The position numbers were made by a program, and so were the translations under genes. The notes under the pieces were generated by a model. It was not told the origin of the DNA and made no database searches. It saw only the letters and a list, made by a program, of their open reading frames with translations. Positions 32,800 through 43,049 of a stretch of 64,000 bases of DNA are shown here, one piece after another; positions within the stretch are counted from its first letter, which is position 1, and the number at the start of each line of letters is the position of its first letter. The stretch covers positions 1,244,001 through 1,308,000 of the forward strand of contig OZ025795.1 of NCBI GenBank assembly GCA_964019425.1, written 5' to 3'. The stretch comes from Flectonema sp. DT1601. Lineage: Eukaryota; Euglenozoa; Diplonemea; Diplonemida; Diplonemidae.

Positions 32800-34290
32800 G
32801 GGTGTTAATGTCACTGCGTGTGACGTTGTTATTTTATGACCAGCGTAAACGACAATTGCTATTATTATTATTATAATTATTACTTTTTTTTTCTCCCCTC
32901 CTCTTTTTTTTGACCACCGCGCTGAAAAAAAAAGATGAGAGGGAACGGAGGGGGAAAAAAAAAAAAAAAAAAAACATTTTTCCCCTTCCGTCTCTCTCGT
33001 TTTTTGATTAATAATTTGCAATTGTACCACTGCACGGAGAATCCTTCCATGAGGGCGGGAGCTGTACGGAATTGATGATGCTTTTTCATGTTGTTGTTGT
33101 TGTTTATTTTTTGTTTATTTTTTTTAAAACAAGGGGGAGACGTAATCGGTGGTAGTTTCCCTCGGAGGGGGAAAAAAAAAAAAAAAATAACGGAAAAAAC
33201 TTTTTTTTTTCTCTTGCTGAGAAAACCAACCATTTTATTTCCGAATAGAAGGAAATTGAATACCATTAAAGCACCTCGTCTGTGCAATAACTAAAAATAA
33301 CCTGCAACCTATTCCCCTTCTTTTTTTTTTGTTTTTGTTTTTGTTTTTTTGTTTCTTCATTTCCGAGTGCCCACCATAGATAGATACAAAAATAACCAGA
33401 AGAATAACTCGGGGAAGAAAAAAAAAAGACGACGGGAAAAAAAAAAAAAAGAAACCAGAAAAAGGTGCAAATATAAAGAAAAATCTGCGTCTTTTTTGTT
33501 TCCTTAATCACATACTTCATCCTAGTAACAAAAGAAATAAAAAAAAAAAAAAATCAGTGCTAAATAAAAAACGCAAACATTTTTGCATACCCGTTCATTA
33601 CCTTTTTTTCTTTCTTTTTTCCCAATCCCTTCCCCTATAGATTGACAATAAGTTTGTAGTTTCTGGAGAGCAAAAAAAAAAAAAAAAAAAAAACAATCAT
33701 ATTCTATGTGGAATCCATAGCAAGAGAGAGAGAAAAAACCAGCAACACTGATACTCATAAAAAAGAAATTGTACTCTGAAAAAAGTGTTGACGAGGTTCG
33801 ATGTTTTATTACGAATTTAACACTTTTTGAGAATTTTCTTTTTCTTCTCCTGTTGTTTCTTTATCTTGTTTTTCTTGGGAAAAAAAAAAAAAAAAAAAAA
33901 AAAAAAAACAACGTCGTTAGAGGTGACTGCAATAAATAAAAAATAATTTCACACTTTGATTAAATTGTGAATATCAACAATAGGGGGAAGAAAAAAAAAA
34001 AAAAAAAAAAAAAAAAAATAAGACTTCGAGCGGAACATATTTTTTTTTCTTTTCAAAAAAAAAAAAAAAGAAAACACTTGGGAGTATCCTACTTGCTTTC
34101 ATGTCTTTATTAAAAAAAAAAAAAAAAAAAAAGGAAGACTCAGATTCTGTTGGCTGTGATCATTTAATATAATCTACCTTAATTTACTGTATTCAGGTGT
34201 AGTCATTCAAAATAAGATACTGCTGGAGGAGTTGCATATTTATCATTCTCGGATCTGAAATATTTCAAAAACAATTGAATTACCCCCCTC
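32800..34290. other. 1.5-kb homopolymer-rich spacer
   Basis: Dominated by poly-A and poly-T runs of 12-30 nt and short trinucleotide repeats. Open frames on either strand are Phe/Lys homopolymer translations. No gene, RNA or element is supported. Confidence 0.6.
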
Positions 34291-34302
34291 GCAGACAAAC
34301 TT

Positions 34303-35577
34303 ATGTCTTATTCACTTGAATCGCTGAAAGCAGCTGGCGACCGCATAGGAGCTCCAGCCACGGGTTTCGGACGCGGTACGTTTGAACCTCGCTTTGATGA
34401 ACCTGTACTGAACAGCTGTCAGGTTGATAGAAAAGAGTTGCGAGAGGGTGTTCCCGTTGTTAGCTTTAAGACAATGAGATCTACTGCAGTAAATCCTGTA
34501 GGAACAGAGTCAAAGACAAATCTATCTTCGAAATGCTTTGCTGACATGACGGGGATAAGTAAACCACCGATAATAAACAAGGCATACGGATTAAATAACA
34601 TTAGTGATGTAAGTTATGGTCATTCTAACCTAGCATGGTATGTTTACACTTGCTGGGCAAAGGAAATGTGTACTGTTTTACGACCAGACATGTTTTGGTT
34701 TACGATTGTCAACGAGATTGCTAGGGAAGTTCGATTATTTCCAGAAAGATATCGTTCTCTGTTTACCGACAGTAAGGAGAAGAAGACCCTTGAAGTTCCG
34801 GCATCAAGTGCAACAGAACTACCCATGGATATTCTCGACTCACTTCTTTCAGACTCTGTACCAGACAAAGTTCTAAAAGATTGCATTGTTGATGTACCTT
34901 TTGTTACTAAACCTTCTGAAGGATTTAAACAAGTTATAATGTCTGCTTTCGCTCATATGGCTGCTCCTTTTTATGACTACACTACTTGTCGGTGTGGAAT
35001 TCCCGAAGTCGCGGTTGAAGGAAGGTCCGAGGATTGGGTTGCGATGATTCAAAGTTGTTCAGTTCTAAGAAAGAGATTTCCTGAGGAATCAAGATTAAAT
35101 AATTATGTTGAGCGTGTTGGGAAATTATTACAAGAGATTCATGATAACACATTTTGTGACTTATCAAACAGCGAATCTAGAGTGGCAAGCGAGTCGTTCT
35201 TTTCATCCATCTTTTGGGCAACTAGCAACTGCGGTTCAGGTTCACCTTATTATTGCAAAGGATGGATTATTGGATTATACAACAGAAGTGTTAGTAGTGA
35301 ACGCTATGCTGATGAGTCTTCGTGGGCGTCCAAAGGAAATAATTTTCTCTCAAAAATAAGGAATTCCTCCATTGAAAACATTTTGGAGTTTCCACCACAC
35401 GTCTCGTGTGTAGAATGGCAACATACCGACACTGAAAGGATGTTCACGCAGATTTCTGGGTTATTTTATTCAAAGGCTGAAGGAAGATTCCTCATTCCGT
35501 ATTATGGTACAGCAACTTATGAATTATCAAAAAAAGAATTCGAATCGATGAAACATCCTAAGAAGACTGCCATATAA
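34303..35577 (+). CDS. DUF4419 protein
   Basis: 424 residues. The central and C-terminal parts carry the landmarks of Pfam family DUF4419: Leu-Arg-Pro-Asp-Met-Phe-Trp-Phe-Thr-Ile (~127), Cys-Gly-Ile-Pro-Glu-Val-Ala-Val-Glu-Gly...Glu-Asp-Trp (~229-246) and a late Ser-Gly-Ser-Pro-Tyr-Tyr-Cys-Lys-Gly-Trp-Ile segment (~313-323). The family is widespread in fungi and protists, and its biochemical role is unknown. The N-terminal ~90 residues are lineage-specific. A CAG acceptor at 34292-34294 leaves eight bases before the ATG. A GTAAGT lies just after the stop (35587), so a 3'-UTR intron is possible. Confidence 0.82.
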   Translation: MSYSLESLKAAGDRIGAPATGFGRGTFEPRFDEPVLNSCQVDRKELREGVPVVSFKTMRSTAVNPVGTESKTNLSSKCFADMTGISKPPIINKAYGLNNISDVSYGHSNLAWYVYTCWAKEMCTVLRPDMFWFTIVNEIAREVRLFPERYRSLFTDSKEKKTLEVPASSATELPMDILDSLLSDSVPDKVLKDCIVDVPFVTKPSEGFKQVIMSAFAHMAAPFYDYTTCRCGIPEVAVEGRSEDWVAMIQSCSVLRKRFPEESRLNNYVERVGKLLQEIHDNTFCDLSNSESRVASESFFSSIFWATSNCGSGSPYYCKGWIIGLYNRSVSSERYADESSWASKGNNFLSKIRNSSIENILEFPPHVSCVEWQHTDTERMFTQISGLFYSKAEGRFLIPYYGTATYELSKKEFESMKHPKKTAI

Positions 35578-36380
35578 CATATTGATGTAAGTACCAAACA
35601 TTTGTGTGTTCGGTTACTGTTGAATTTCTTTTTTCTTTTTTTCTTCTAATTGTCTCCTTTACACGCAAAAAAAAGAAAAAGTGTTGTGCGATTTAGTGAG
35701 CACTCAGGTGTCGAAAGAAGCATTTTCTGCTTCTGGAAGTGCCACGAAACTCAACACATCTTACGAATACAGTTGAGTATGAGCGGAATTCTTTTGTTAT
35801 TTAACCCTTGCTGGGTTAAGGGAAATTTCTTCATAAATATACTCAAAACATTCAACCCATCTTTTCTTTTCTGTTTGGTCAGGGAAATTAATAATTATAA
35901 CTTGTGAGATCTGCTGGATCTGTCCGCAGCATTGGAGAAGTTAAAACACTTCCAGGAAGTGTTAGTTCTGCTGTGTCGAAAGTTAATCTGGTTTGTACAC
36001 AGTGAATAAAGGAAGGTCTGTGAAGAGGGTTTCCAGTACAAAGCCACGCACTTGTACTATTTATACAAATATTATTATATTATATTAATGACCAAACTAT
36101 CACCTTCATTTCTAAAGATACCTTCTTATTATCGCAGCCTTGTAGTTGATTGCAACAACAACTCTTCTCGATCACTTTGTAATTAGAACATCACTTTATT
36201 TAGTCAATATTGCTTTCTTTGTAAGAATCTAATAACATGGAGCATCCTTGTAGTATTCGATAACCAGACATTAGACAAATCAGGGATCGTATTTATAATT
36301 GTTTCCTCCCGCTTGGCGTTGAAACATTTCCACTTTTTTGCAGCCGTTTCAACACTTGTGAATAACACCTTCTTCTCCTT
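35578..36380. other. intergenic; possible unresolved small exons
   Basis: After the DUF4419 stop, two short stretches read like protein: about 35680-35775 and about 35910-35993, the latter ending at a TGA. Potential donors and acceptors lie around them, but I could not build a consistent gene. 36113-36153 is a 40-bp sequence repeated exactly at 39638-39678. GAATCTAATAACA at 36226 also recurs at 39171. Confidence 0.4.
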
Positions 36381-36402
36381 CAGGAAACTACTCAAAACAA
36401 CA

Positions 36403-38907
36403 ATGCAGGTTTTTGTGACGTGTCCGGATTTGGGATTCCCCGCAGTGTCATTCACGACTGGTGTTGATTCTCTTGTGAGCGAAGTGTTGACGGCGGCGGC
36501 TGGGGAGTGGGATGTGGATCCGGAGGAAGTTGAACTGTCGTTCGCTGGTGACACGCTTTGCGAAAGTGAGCGACTAGCAGATCGTGGAGTTGTTGGAGAG
36601 AGCGAGTTGGAGATGTGGAAGAAGCGGTTTCGTATATTCAGTAAATGCTGGTTTGTTGATGATTCAAAACGGGAGAAGCTGCTTCGTTGGCTAAGAGAAC
36701 ACAATGAGGAATACTTATGCCTTGACACCACAACATTCACAGAGGATGGTTGCCTCAGTATTAAGGGTGATTTGCTTCCTTCTGATGCCGAACGGATTTC
36801 TTTCCGCAATTCAAATCCCGACATCTCAGCCATCTCACAAGCTGTCACTATTGGAAATCGTTTCTTGTATCTTTGTTCACAAATCACTTCTCTTGATCTT
36901 TCACGTCTTAGTAGTGTCACCACTATTGGAGATGATTTCTTGCGTGGCTGTTCACAAATCACTTCTCTTGATCTTTCAGGTCTTAGTAGTGTCACCACTA
37001 TTGGAGATGATTTCTTGCGTGGCTGTTCACAAATCACTTCTCTTGATCTTTCAGGTCTTAGTAGTGTCACCACTATTGGACGTAGTTTCTTGTCTCATTG
37101 TTCACAAATCACTTCTCTTGATCTTTCAGGTCTTAGTAGTGTCATCACTATTGGAAGTCTTTTCTTGTCTTCCTGCTCACAAATCACTTCTCTTGATCTT
37201 TCAGGTCTTAGTAGTGTCACCACTATTGGAGATGATTTCTTGCGTGGCTGTTCACAAATCACTTCTCTTGATCTTTCAGGTCTTAGTAGTGTCACCACTA
37301 TTGGACGTAGTTTCTTGTCTCGTTGTTCACAAATCACTTCTCTTGATCTTTCAGGTCTTAGTAGTGTCACCACTATTGGAGATGATTTCTTGCGTGGCTG
37401 TTCACAAATCACTTCTCTTGATCTTTCAGGTCTTAGTAGTGTCACTACTATTGGACGTAGTTTCTTGTCTCGTTATTCACAAATCACTTCTCTTGATCTT
37501 TCAGGTCTTAGTAGTGTCATCACTATTGGAAGTCTTTTCTTGTCTTCCTGCTCACAAATCACTTCTCTTGATCTTTCAGGTCTTAGTAGTGTCACCACTA
37601 TTGGAGATGATTTCTTGCGTGGCTGTTCACAAATCACTTCTCTTGATCTTTCAGGTCTTAGTAGTGTCACCACTATTGGAGATGATTTCTTGCGTGGCTG
37701 TTCACAAATCACTTCTCTTGATCTTTCAGGTCTTAGTAGTATCACCACTATTGGACGTAGTTTCTTGTCTCATTGTTCACAAATCACTTCTCTTGATCTT
37801 TCAGGTCTTAGTAGTGTCATCACTATTGGAAGTCTTTTCTTGTCTTCCTGCTCACAAATCACTTCTCTTGATCTTTCAGGTCTTAGTAGTATCACCACTA
37901 TTGGACGTAGTTTCTTGTCTCATTGTTCACAAATCACTTCTCTTGATCTTTCAGGTCTTAGTAGTGTCACCACTATTGGAGATGATTTCTTGCGTGGCTG
38001 TTCACAAATCACTTCTCTTGATCTTTCAGGTCTTAGTAGTGTCACCACTATTGGAGATGATTTCTTGCGTGGCTGTTCACAAATCACTTCTCTTGATCTT
38101 TCAGGTCTTAGTAGTATCACCACTATTGGACGTAGTTTCTTGTCTCATTGTTCACAAATCACTTCTCTTGATCTTTCAGGTCTTAGTAGTGTCATCACTA
38201 TTGGAAGTCTTTTCTTGTCTTCCTGCTCACAAATCACTTCTCTTGATCTTTCAGGTCTTAGTAGTGTCACCACTATTGGAGATGATTTCTTGCGTGGCTG
38301 TTCACAAATCACTTCTCTTGACCTTTTACGTCTTAGTAGTGTCACCACTATTGGACGTAGTTTCTTGTCTCGTTATTCACAAATCACTTCTCTTGATCTT
38401 TCAGGTCTTAGTAGTGTCACCACTATTGGAGATGATTTCTTGCGTGGCTGTTCACAAATCACTTCTCTTGATCTTTCAGGTCTTAGTAGTGTCACCACTA
38501 TTGGACGTAGTTTCTTGTCTCATTGTTCACAAATCACTTCTCTTGATCTTTCAGGTCTTAGTAGTGTCATCACTATTGGAAGTCTTTTCTTGTCTTCCTG
38601 CTCACAAATCACTTCTCTTGATCTTTCAGGTCTTAGTAGTGTCACCACTATTGGACATAGTTTCTTGTCTCATTGTTCACAAATCACTTCTCTTGACCTC
38701 TCACGTCTTAGTAGTGTCACCACTATTGGAAGTCATTTCTTGTCTTCCTGCTCACAAATCACTTCTCTTGATCTTTCTGGTCTTAGTAGTGTGATTAAAA
38801 TAGGCGATAGGTTCCTTGCTAATAGCAATGCACTTGAATCTGTTCAGCTGCCTGTAAATAATGGCGCTCTCTTTGAGAAGTCAGTGGAAGCAGCGATTAA
38901 TCATTAA
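36403..38907 (+). CDS. ubiquitin-like plus leucine-rich-repeat protein
   Basis: 834 residues from the first ATG after a CAG acceptor (36381-36383). Residues 1-~75 form a ubiquitin-like fold (Met-Gln-Val-Phe-Val at the start; Leu-Ser-Phe-Ala-Gly-Asp-Thr-Leu where ubiquitin has Leu-Ile-Phe-Ala-Gly). A conserved-looking linker (~80-150) follows, then 26 LRR units of exactly 25 residues (~159-808), and a short tail (Leu-Pro-Val-Asn-Asn-Gly...). There is no signal peptide or membrane span. Repeats are nearly identical at the DNA level. Short relatives lie at 199, 980, 2536 and 39172. From memory, similar ubiquitin-like/LRR families occur in kinetoplastid-lineage genomes. Its function is unknown; it may be a binding scaffold or an adaptor. 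Confidence 0.85.
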   Translation: MQVFVTCPDLGFPAVSFTTGVDSLVSEVLTAAAGEWDVDPEEVELSFAGDTLCESERLADRGVVGESELEMWKKRFRIFSKCWFVDDSKREKLLRWLREHNEEYLCLDTTTFTEDGCLSIKGDLLPSDAERISFRNSNPDISAISQAVTIGNRFLYLCSQITSLDLSRLSSVTTIGDDFLRGCSQITSLDLSGLSSVTTIGDDFLRGCSQITSLDLSGLSSVTTIGRSFLSHCSQITSLDLSGLSSVITIGSLFLSSCSQITSLDLSGLSSVTTIGDDFLRGCSQITSLDLSGLSSVTTIGRSFLSRCSQITSLDLSGLSSVTTIGDDFLRGCSQITSLDLSGLSSVTTIGRSFLSRYSQITSLDLSGLSSVITIGSLFLSSCSQITSLDLSGLSSVTTIGDDFLRGCSQITSLDLSGLSSVTTIGDDFLRGCSQITSLDLSGLSSITTIGRSFLSHCSQITSLDLSGLSSVITIGSLFLSSCSQITSLDLSGLSSITTIGRSFLSHCSQITSLDLSGLSSVTTIGDDFLRGCSQITSLDLSGLSSVTTIGDDFLRGCSQITSLDLSGLSSITTIGRSFLSHCSQITSLDLSGLSSVITIGSLFLSSCSQITSLDLSGLSSVTTIGDDFLRGCSQITSLDLLRLSSVTTIGRSFLSRYSQITSLDLSGLSSVTTIGDDFLRGCSQITSLDLSGLSSVTTIGRSFLSHCSQITSLDLSGLSSVITIGSLFLSSCSQITSLDLSGLSSVTTIGHSFLSHCSQITSLDLSRLSSVTTIGSHFLSSCSQITSLDLSGLSSVIKIGDRFLANSNALESVQLPVNNGALFEKSVEAAINH
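36877..38826 (+). repeat. 26 tandem 75-bp LRR units
   Basis: Every unit is exactly 75 bp. They fall into three main types by their last residues: Asp-Asp-Phe-Leu-Arg-Gly-Cys, Arg-Ser-Phe-Leu-Ser-His/Arg-Cys/Tyr and Ser-Leu-Phe-Leu-Ser-Ser-Cys. Units 10-13 (37552-37851) and 15-18 (37927-38226) repeat the same order of types, so five-unit (375-bp) blocks have duplicated. Almost no synonymous differences are visible between units of a type, which points to recent expansion or gene conversion. Confidence 0.95.
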
Positions 38908-39780
38908 GTTTTGTTTTGTTAATTTTTTATTTAGCTTTCTTTCAATTTACGAGTTTTCTTAGTATTTTTCATTCTTTCTAAAGTGTGTTGTATTTTTGTT
39001 TTGTTTGTGCTCTCGCTGCTGTGAAAGCTTCAATCCAATTTATTCTATGAACCTCTTCACGGAGTAGAATTAATTTAAATATAAAATTTCTGTTCAAATA
39101 TTGTTCGAATTGTAGTTCCAGGTGTTGCTTTGTAATGAACTTATTGAGTACTGGCTTTGTGGGAATCTAATAACACCTTCTTGTCCTTCAGCGAATTACT
39201 GAAAACAACAATGCAAAATTTTTTGTTTTAATGATGACGTTTTCCATTCGTCCTGATGATTTTGCAATGAGATAATTCTTTTTTTAGTAAAAGCAGGACT
39301 TCCTTTTTTGAGTTACAAAAAATTATTTATCGTTTTGGTTTCTCGGGGCTCACTACTTTCATTTATTTTATTTTATTTATTCATTTGTTTTCTTTTCTTT
39401 TCTCTATAGTTATCCTCATATCATTTTCTGACAACAATCGGACAAGGTGGAAAGCTGACAATAGGCATATTGTGTTCATTATGCCCCGTCAGCCGAAGCT
39501 ATAATAAAACAATCCTAATAAGATTGAGTCTAATTACGTTGCTGTTGTCCTCGTAGCTCTATTGGAGTTAACCCGATGCTCTTTAGTTTGCTGTCTATCA
39601 GCGATGCACAGTACGCAATGTATTGGACTTCCTTATTCTAAAGATACCTTCTTATTATCGCAGCCTTGTAGTTGATTGTAGTAAACCATATTTCATTCCT
39701 AAGGTGATGCAATGCTGTGGGTCACGGTGTGAACTGTTCAAGATGATAATGGTAGTGTTGGTTTTTGTAATCAAGAGTTA
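38908..39780. other. intergenic with an LRR 5'-end relic and old SINE-like copy
   Basis: 39171-39230 matches the region just upstream of and including the start of the LRR gene (AATAACACCTTCTT, CTTCAG acceptor, ACTGAAAACAACAATGCA), then goes out of register: a relic of another LRR gene's 5' end. 39440-39560 resembles the SINE-like element, with a hairpin of different sequence in the same place (GCTGAC/GTCAGC, GGCATA/TATGCC at 39454-39493) followed by GAAGCTATAATAAAAC. 39638-39678 repeats 36113-36153. Confidence 0.55.
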
Positions 39781-39886
39781 GACGACGACTTCTTTATTGA
39801 AGCTGTCAGTCCGTGGGTTTTCTTGTTGATATATGTTTTATGTGATTGTTTTTCTTTATCTTAATTTATCTATCAGAATAAATAAT

Positions 39887-40594
39887 ATGGCTGGTTATCC
39901 ACCACCACCGGGAGCTGGAGGCTACCCACCAGCTCAGGGTGCACCGGGAGGCTACCCTCCTGCGCCGGGTGCACCGGGAGGTTACCCACAGGCAAGTGCT
40001 CCAGGATACCCACCAGCTCAGGGTGCACCGGGAGGCTACCCTCCTGCCCCGGGAGCTCCTGGAGGTTACCCACAGGCAAGTGCTCCAGGATACCCACCTG
40101 CGCCTGGTGGTGGTGCACCAGTTGGATATTCCCCGGATGGCGGAGCTTACCCACAAAGTGGTTACCCCCCACAGGGAGGTGCTCCTGGCTACCCTCCAGC
40201 TCAGGCAGGTTACCCACCGGGAGGGTACCCTGGTTCTACCCCTTCGGGTGGAATGGTCAGCCAGTGCGGACCTGGCGAGGAGTATGTCCTGGAAGATGCA
40301 AAGGGAAACCGAATCCCAATCAGCTACGAAGAAGTTTGCGCAGCCGGTGGAGAAGGCGCCTCATACCAGAAAGAAGTTCCTACCAACGGAGCTAAAAGAC
40401 GAGGTATTGGAAAAATTTTATTAGCGGCAGCAGCAGCAGGTGTAGCTCTCTACATGCTGAGTGGCATAATTAAAAAAGTTAGAAGAGGAAGCAGCGGCAA
40501 GAAAGGAAGGAAGCGTTCAGGCTCGTCGTCGTCATCATCATCTTCGTCATCGTCGTCATCGTCGTCGTCATCATCATCTTCATCATCTTCCTAA
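39887..40594 (+). CDS. Gly/Tyr/Pro-rich protein with poly-serine tail, copy 1
   Basis: 235 residues. The first ~115 are Gly-Gly-Tyr-Pro-Pro-Ala type repeats (XYPPX), ending in a short folded-looking segment (Cys-Gly-Pro-Gly-Glu-Glu-Tyr...Val-Cys-Ala-Ala-Gly). A single hydrophobic span (~185-205; [13 protein letters not shown]), a basic patch and about 25 consecutive serines follow. YPPX tracts often mediate self-association or binding of ALG-2/ESCRT-linked proteins. The span near the C-terminus fits a membrane-anchored protein with a disordered N-terminal arm. A CAG acceptor lies at 39874-39876. It is a tandem paralogue of the next gene. Confidence 0.75.
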   Translation: MAGYPPPPGAGGYPPAQGAPGGYPPAPGAPGGYPQASAPGYPPAQGAPGGYPPAPGAPGGYPQASAPGYPPAPGGGAPVGYSPDGGAYPQSGYPPQGGAPGYPPAQAGYPPGGYPGSTPSGGMVSQCGPGEEYVLEDAKGNRIPISYEEVCAAGGEGASYQKEVPTNGAKRRGIGKILLAAAAAGVALYMLSGIIKKVRRGSSGKKGRKRSGSSSSSSSSSSSSSSSSSSSSSSS

Positions 40595-41160
40595 GATGAA
40601 CGATGTGCTCAATTATTTGTTTTACTTGCTATTAAAGAACGCAGCTAAAGAACAGCTGACATATTTCTATACAAGCCGGTGCAATATACAACTAACCTCG
40701 CAGGTATAGTTCGATGATTTCGGAGACGACTTGTTTGAACTGGGAAGAGGCTGAAAGCTGACTGCTGATGTCTGCTGATGTATTCTATTTCCCTTTCATG
40801 TTCGCCTCCCCACCGCCCCGCACTCTAGGAACTTTTTTTTAAAAGCGTCACTGTGACCATACAAAAAGCCGTGCGTCTTCGGCAAAAAGAAGTCAGAGAT
40901 GCCGACAAGATCTCTTCCATGGGAAAATTGATGTTGGATTTTATAAACAGACAATGAACTTAATTTGATCTGAGGGCACAATACAGCTTCCCATCCGATT
41001 TATTAGAAAAGATTTGGACGACGACTTCTTTATTGAAGCTTTATGTATTCATGGTGTTGTTTTTACTTTTTCTTGCTCCGTTTACCTTTCGCGAGATCTT
41101 CTCGTAGGTCTCCTTGTTGATATGTTTTATGTGATTGTTTTTCTTTATCTTAATTTATCC
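40595..41160. other. spacer inside the tandem duplication
   Basis: The 24-bp stretch at 39781-39804 and the ~45 bp before the start of copy 1 recur before copy 2 (41018-41041 and 41120-41165), so the duplicated unit, about 1.24 kb, included the upstream region and its splice acceptor. No other gene. Confidence 0.6.
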
Positions 41161-41175
41161 ATCAGAATATATAAC

Positions 41176-41871
41176 ATGGCTGGTTATCCACCACCACCGG
41201 GAGCTGGAGGCTACCCACCAGCTCAGGGTGCACCAGGAGGCTACCCTCCTGCGCCGGGTGCACCGGGAGGTTACCCACCTGCCCCGGGAGCTCCGGGAGG
41301 TTACCCACAGGCAAGTGCTCCGGGATACCCACCTGCACCTGGTGGGGGGTATCCGCCTCAGGGTGGTGCACCAGTTGGATATTCCCCGGATGGCGGAGCT
41401 TACCCACAAAGTGGTTACCCCCCACAGGGAGGTGCTCCTGGCTACCCTCCAGCTCAGGCAGGTTACCCACCGCAGGCTGGTTACCCAACAGGAGGATACC
41501 CTGGTGCAACCCCTTCGGGTGGAATGGTCAGTCAGTGCGGACCTGACGAGGAGTATGTTCTGGAAGATGAAAAGGGAAACCGAATCCCAATCAGCTACGA
41601 AGAAGTTTGCGCAGCCGGTGGAGAAGGCGCCTCATACCAGAAAGAAGTTCCTACCAACGGAGCTGTTGGAGATAGAGGTATTGGTAAGATTTTATTAGCG
41701 GCAGCAGCAGCAGGTGTAGCTCTCTACATGCTCAGAGGAATAATTAGAAAAGTAAGAAGAGGAAGCAGCGGCAAGAAAGGAAAAAAGGACAAGAAAGATA
41801 AAAAGAAGAAGAAGGACAAGAAGAAGAAGAAGAAGCGTTCAGGTTCGTCATCATCTTCTTCATCTTCCTAA
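41176..41871 (+). CDS. Gly/Tyr/Pro-rich protein with Lys linker and serine tail, copy 2
   Basis: 231 residues, collinear with the copy at 39887: YPPX repeats, the same conserved central segment, the same hydrophobic span, then a basic region. Here the basic region has grown into a long Lys/Asp-Lys run (Lys-Lys-Asp-Lys-Lys...) and the serine tail is only eight residues, so the copies differ mainly in simple repeats. Central nucleotides are nearly identical, which implies a young duplication. A CAG acceptor at 41163-41165 leaves ten bases before the ATG. Confidence 0.75.
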   Translation: MAGYPPPPGAGGYPPAQGAPGGYPPAPGAPGGYPPAPGAPGGYPQASAPGYPPAPGGGYPPQGGAPVGYSPDGGAYPQSGYPPQGGAPGYPPAQAGYPPQAGYPTGGYPGATPSGGMVSQCGPDEEYVLEDEKGNRIPISYEEVCAAGGEGASYQKEVPTNGAVGDRGIGKILLAAAAAGVALYMLRGIIRKVRRGSSGKKGKKDKKDKKKKKDKKKKKKRSGSSSSSSSS

Positions 41872-42359
41872 GATGAGAGATGTGCTCAATTATTTGTTTC
41901 ACTCCATTAAAACGTAGTTAAGGAATGGCTGGCATGTTTATGTATTGCTTGTTGATGTTCTCTCATGTGTCATGAAAAATTAAAGCAAATTTGCTGCATA
42001 CTGCTGCTCTGCTGCGTGAGGGGAAAAAAAAAAACACAAAAGAAAAAAAAAAAAAAAAAAAGAGGTAAGATATTGATCGCGAAGAAAAAAAAAAAAAAAA
42101 ATGAAACAAACTGGCAGGCTACTTGAGCTTTCTGGTTCTTTCATTTGAAAAAAAAAAAAAAAAACTAAACAAAGCAAAACAAAACTAAAAGCGTTCGCTC
42201 TTTTTTTGACAGGTTCTCCCACTCTACCCCAAGTTACCGTTCCTTTTCTTTTCTCTTTTTTTGATTTTATCTTCGCAAACTCGAGAAAGTGGGAGGATCC
42301 TCCTTGCCTTATCTCATGATACTAGTCGAGAGCGTGATTATTTCCCCCTTTTTTTTTGA
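41872..42359. other. intergenic, poly-A rich
   Basis: Three poly-A runs (42022-42180 area) and no coding sequence I can support. Confidence 0.5.
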
Positions 42360-42530
42360 CAACATCTTCTGGTCAATAAGACAAAAAATATAGTTTTCTT
42401 TTTCTAAACGTAATTTTTCTTTGATTAACAGCTACAACTATTTTTTCAGTCAAGTACTTGATATTAATTTTGTTTTAATACCCCAAAGTTGTTACTGTTT
42501 TTACATTGTCAAAGTTTCGCCCCCCTTTTT
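42360..42530. repeat. T-rich dispersed repeat, copy 2
   Basis: The partner of 1640-1810, more diverged at its ends. See that entry for shared landmarks. Confidence 0.7.
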
Positions 42531-43010
42531 TTTCTTGTACTTCGGGTATTAATTATTTAACTACTTATCGTCTATTAATCCATTCGTTTTTTCATCAGCT
42601 CGATTAACATGGAAGACAACACTTCACCGTAAACATACAGACCTGAAGCTACTACCCTTTGGTTAATATCTTTTACTTTTATATAATAAGACTTGTCAAA
42701 AGTATGGTACCATTCTCGTTCAACAGTTAACTGCGCAGGGATGTACAACGTAGTAATTGAGCCCCCAACCCTGTCTGAAACATGCCCCAAAAAAATTCAA
42801 TTTTAGGTATCTCGCTTTACAGAATTTGCTTGTGGCTACGGAGAAACCCAAACATAATCAGCCTTGCCAAAGGGTTCATCCCCTAAATCTGTATTCTAGT
42901 GAAATAATAAATATTAGCGTGACGATTATTATAAAATTTTGTTTTACATTCGCTCTGTTATTTTATTTTTATTCAACCGATAGGCCTCGTAAATAATAAA
43001 AAAAGGAAAC
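42531..43010. other. intergenic; possible minus-strand coding relic
   Basis: A 71-codon minus-strand frame (42575-42790) has protein-like composition (Tyr-Ile-Pro-Ala-Gln-Leu-Thr-Val-Glu-Arg-Glu-Trp...) but no recognisable family or acceptor. It would be the only minus-strand gene in the window, so a relic is more likely. Confidence 0.35.
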
Positions 43011-43018
43011 CCTTCAGG

Positions 43019-43049
<31 letters not shown>

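Noticed and set aside
32629-33520. Several overlapping frames rich in Phe or Lys
   Set aside because: Translations of poly-T/poly-A; no domain or start signal.
36204-38348. Long minus-strand frames and a second + frame of 696 codons across the LRR array
   Set aside because: A 75-bp unit without stops in several frames makes every copy open. Only the frame with the ubiquitin-like start and LRR consensus is protein-like.
36877-38826. CRISPR-like array
   Set aside because: The repeats are head to tail without spacers and encode LRRs in a eukaryotic gene.
39866-41509. Minus-strand and shifted frames over the YPPX genes
   Set aside because: GC-rich codon repeats leave other frames open. Only the frame with the membrane span and conserved centre is shared at protein level.
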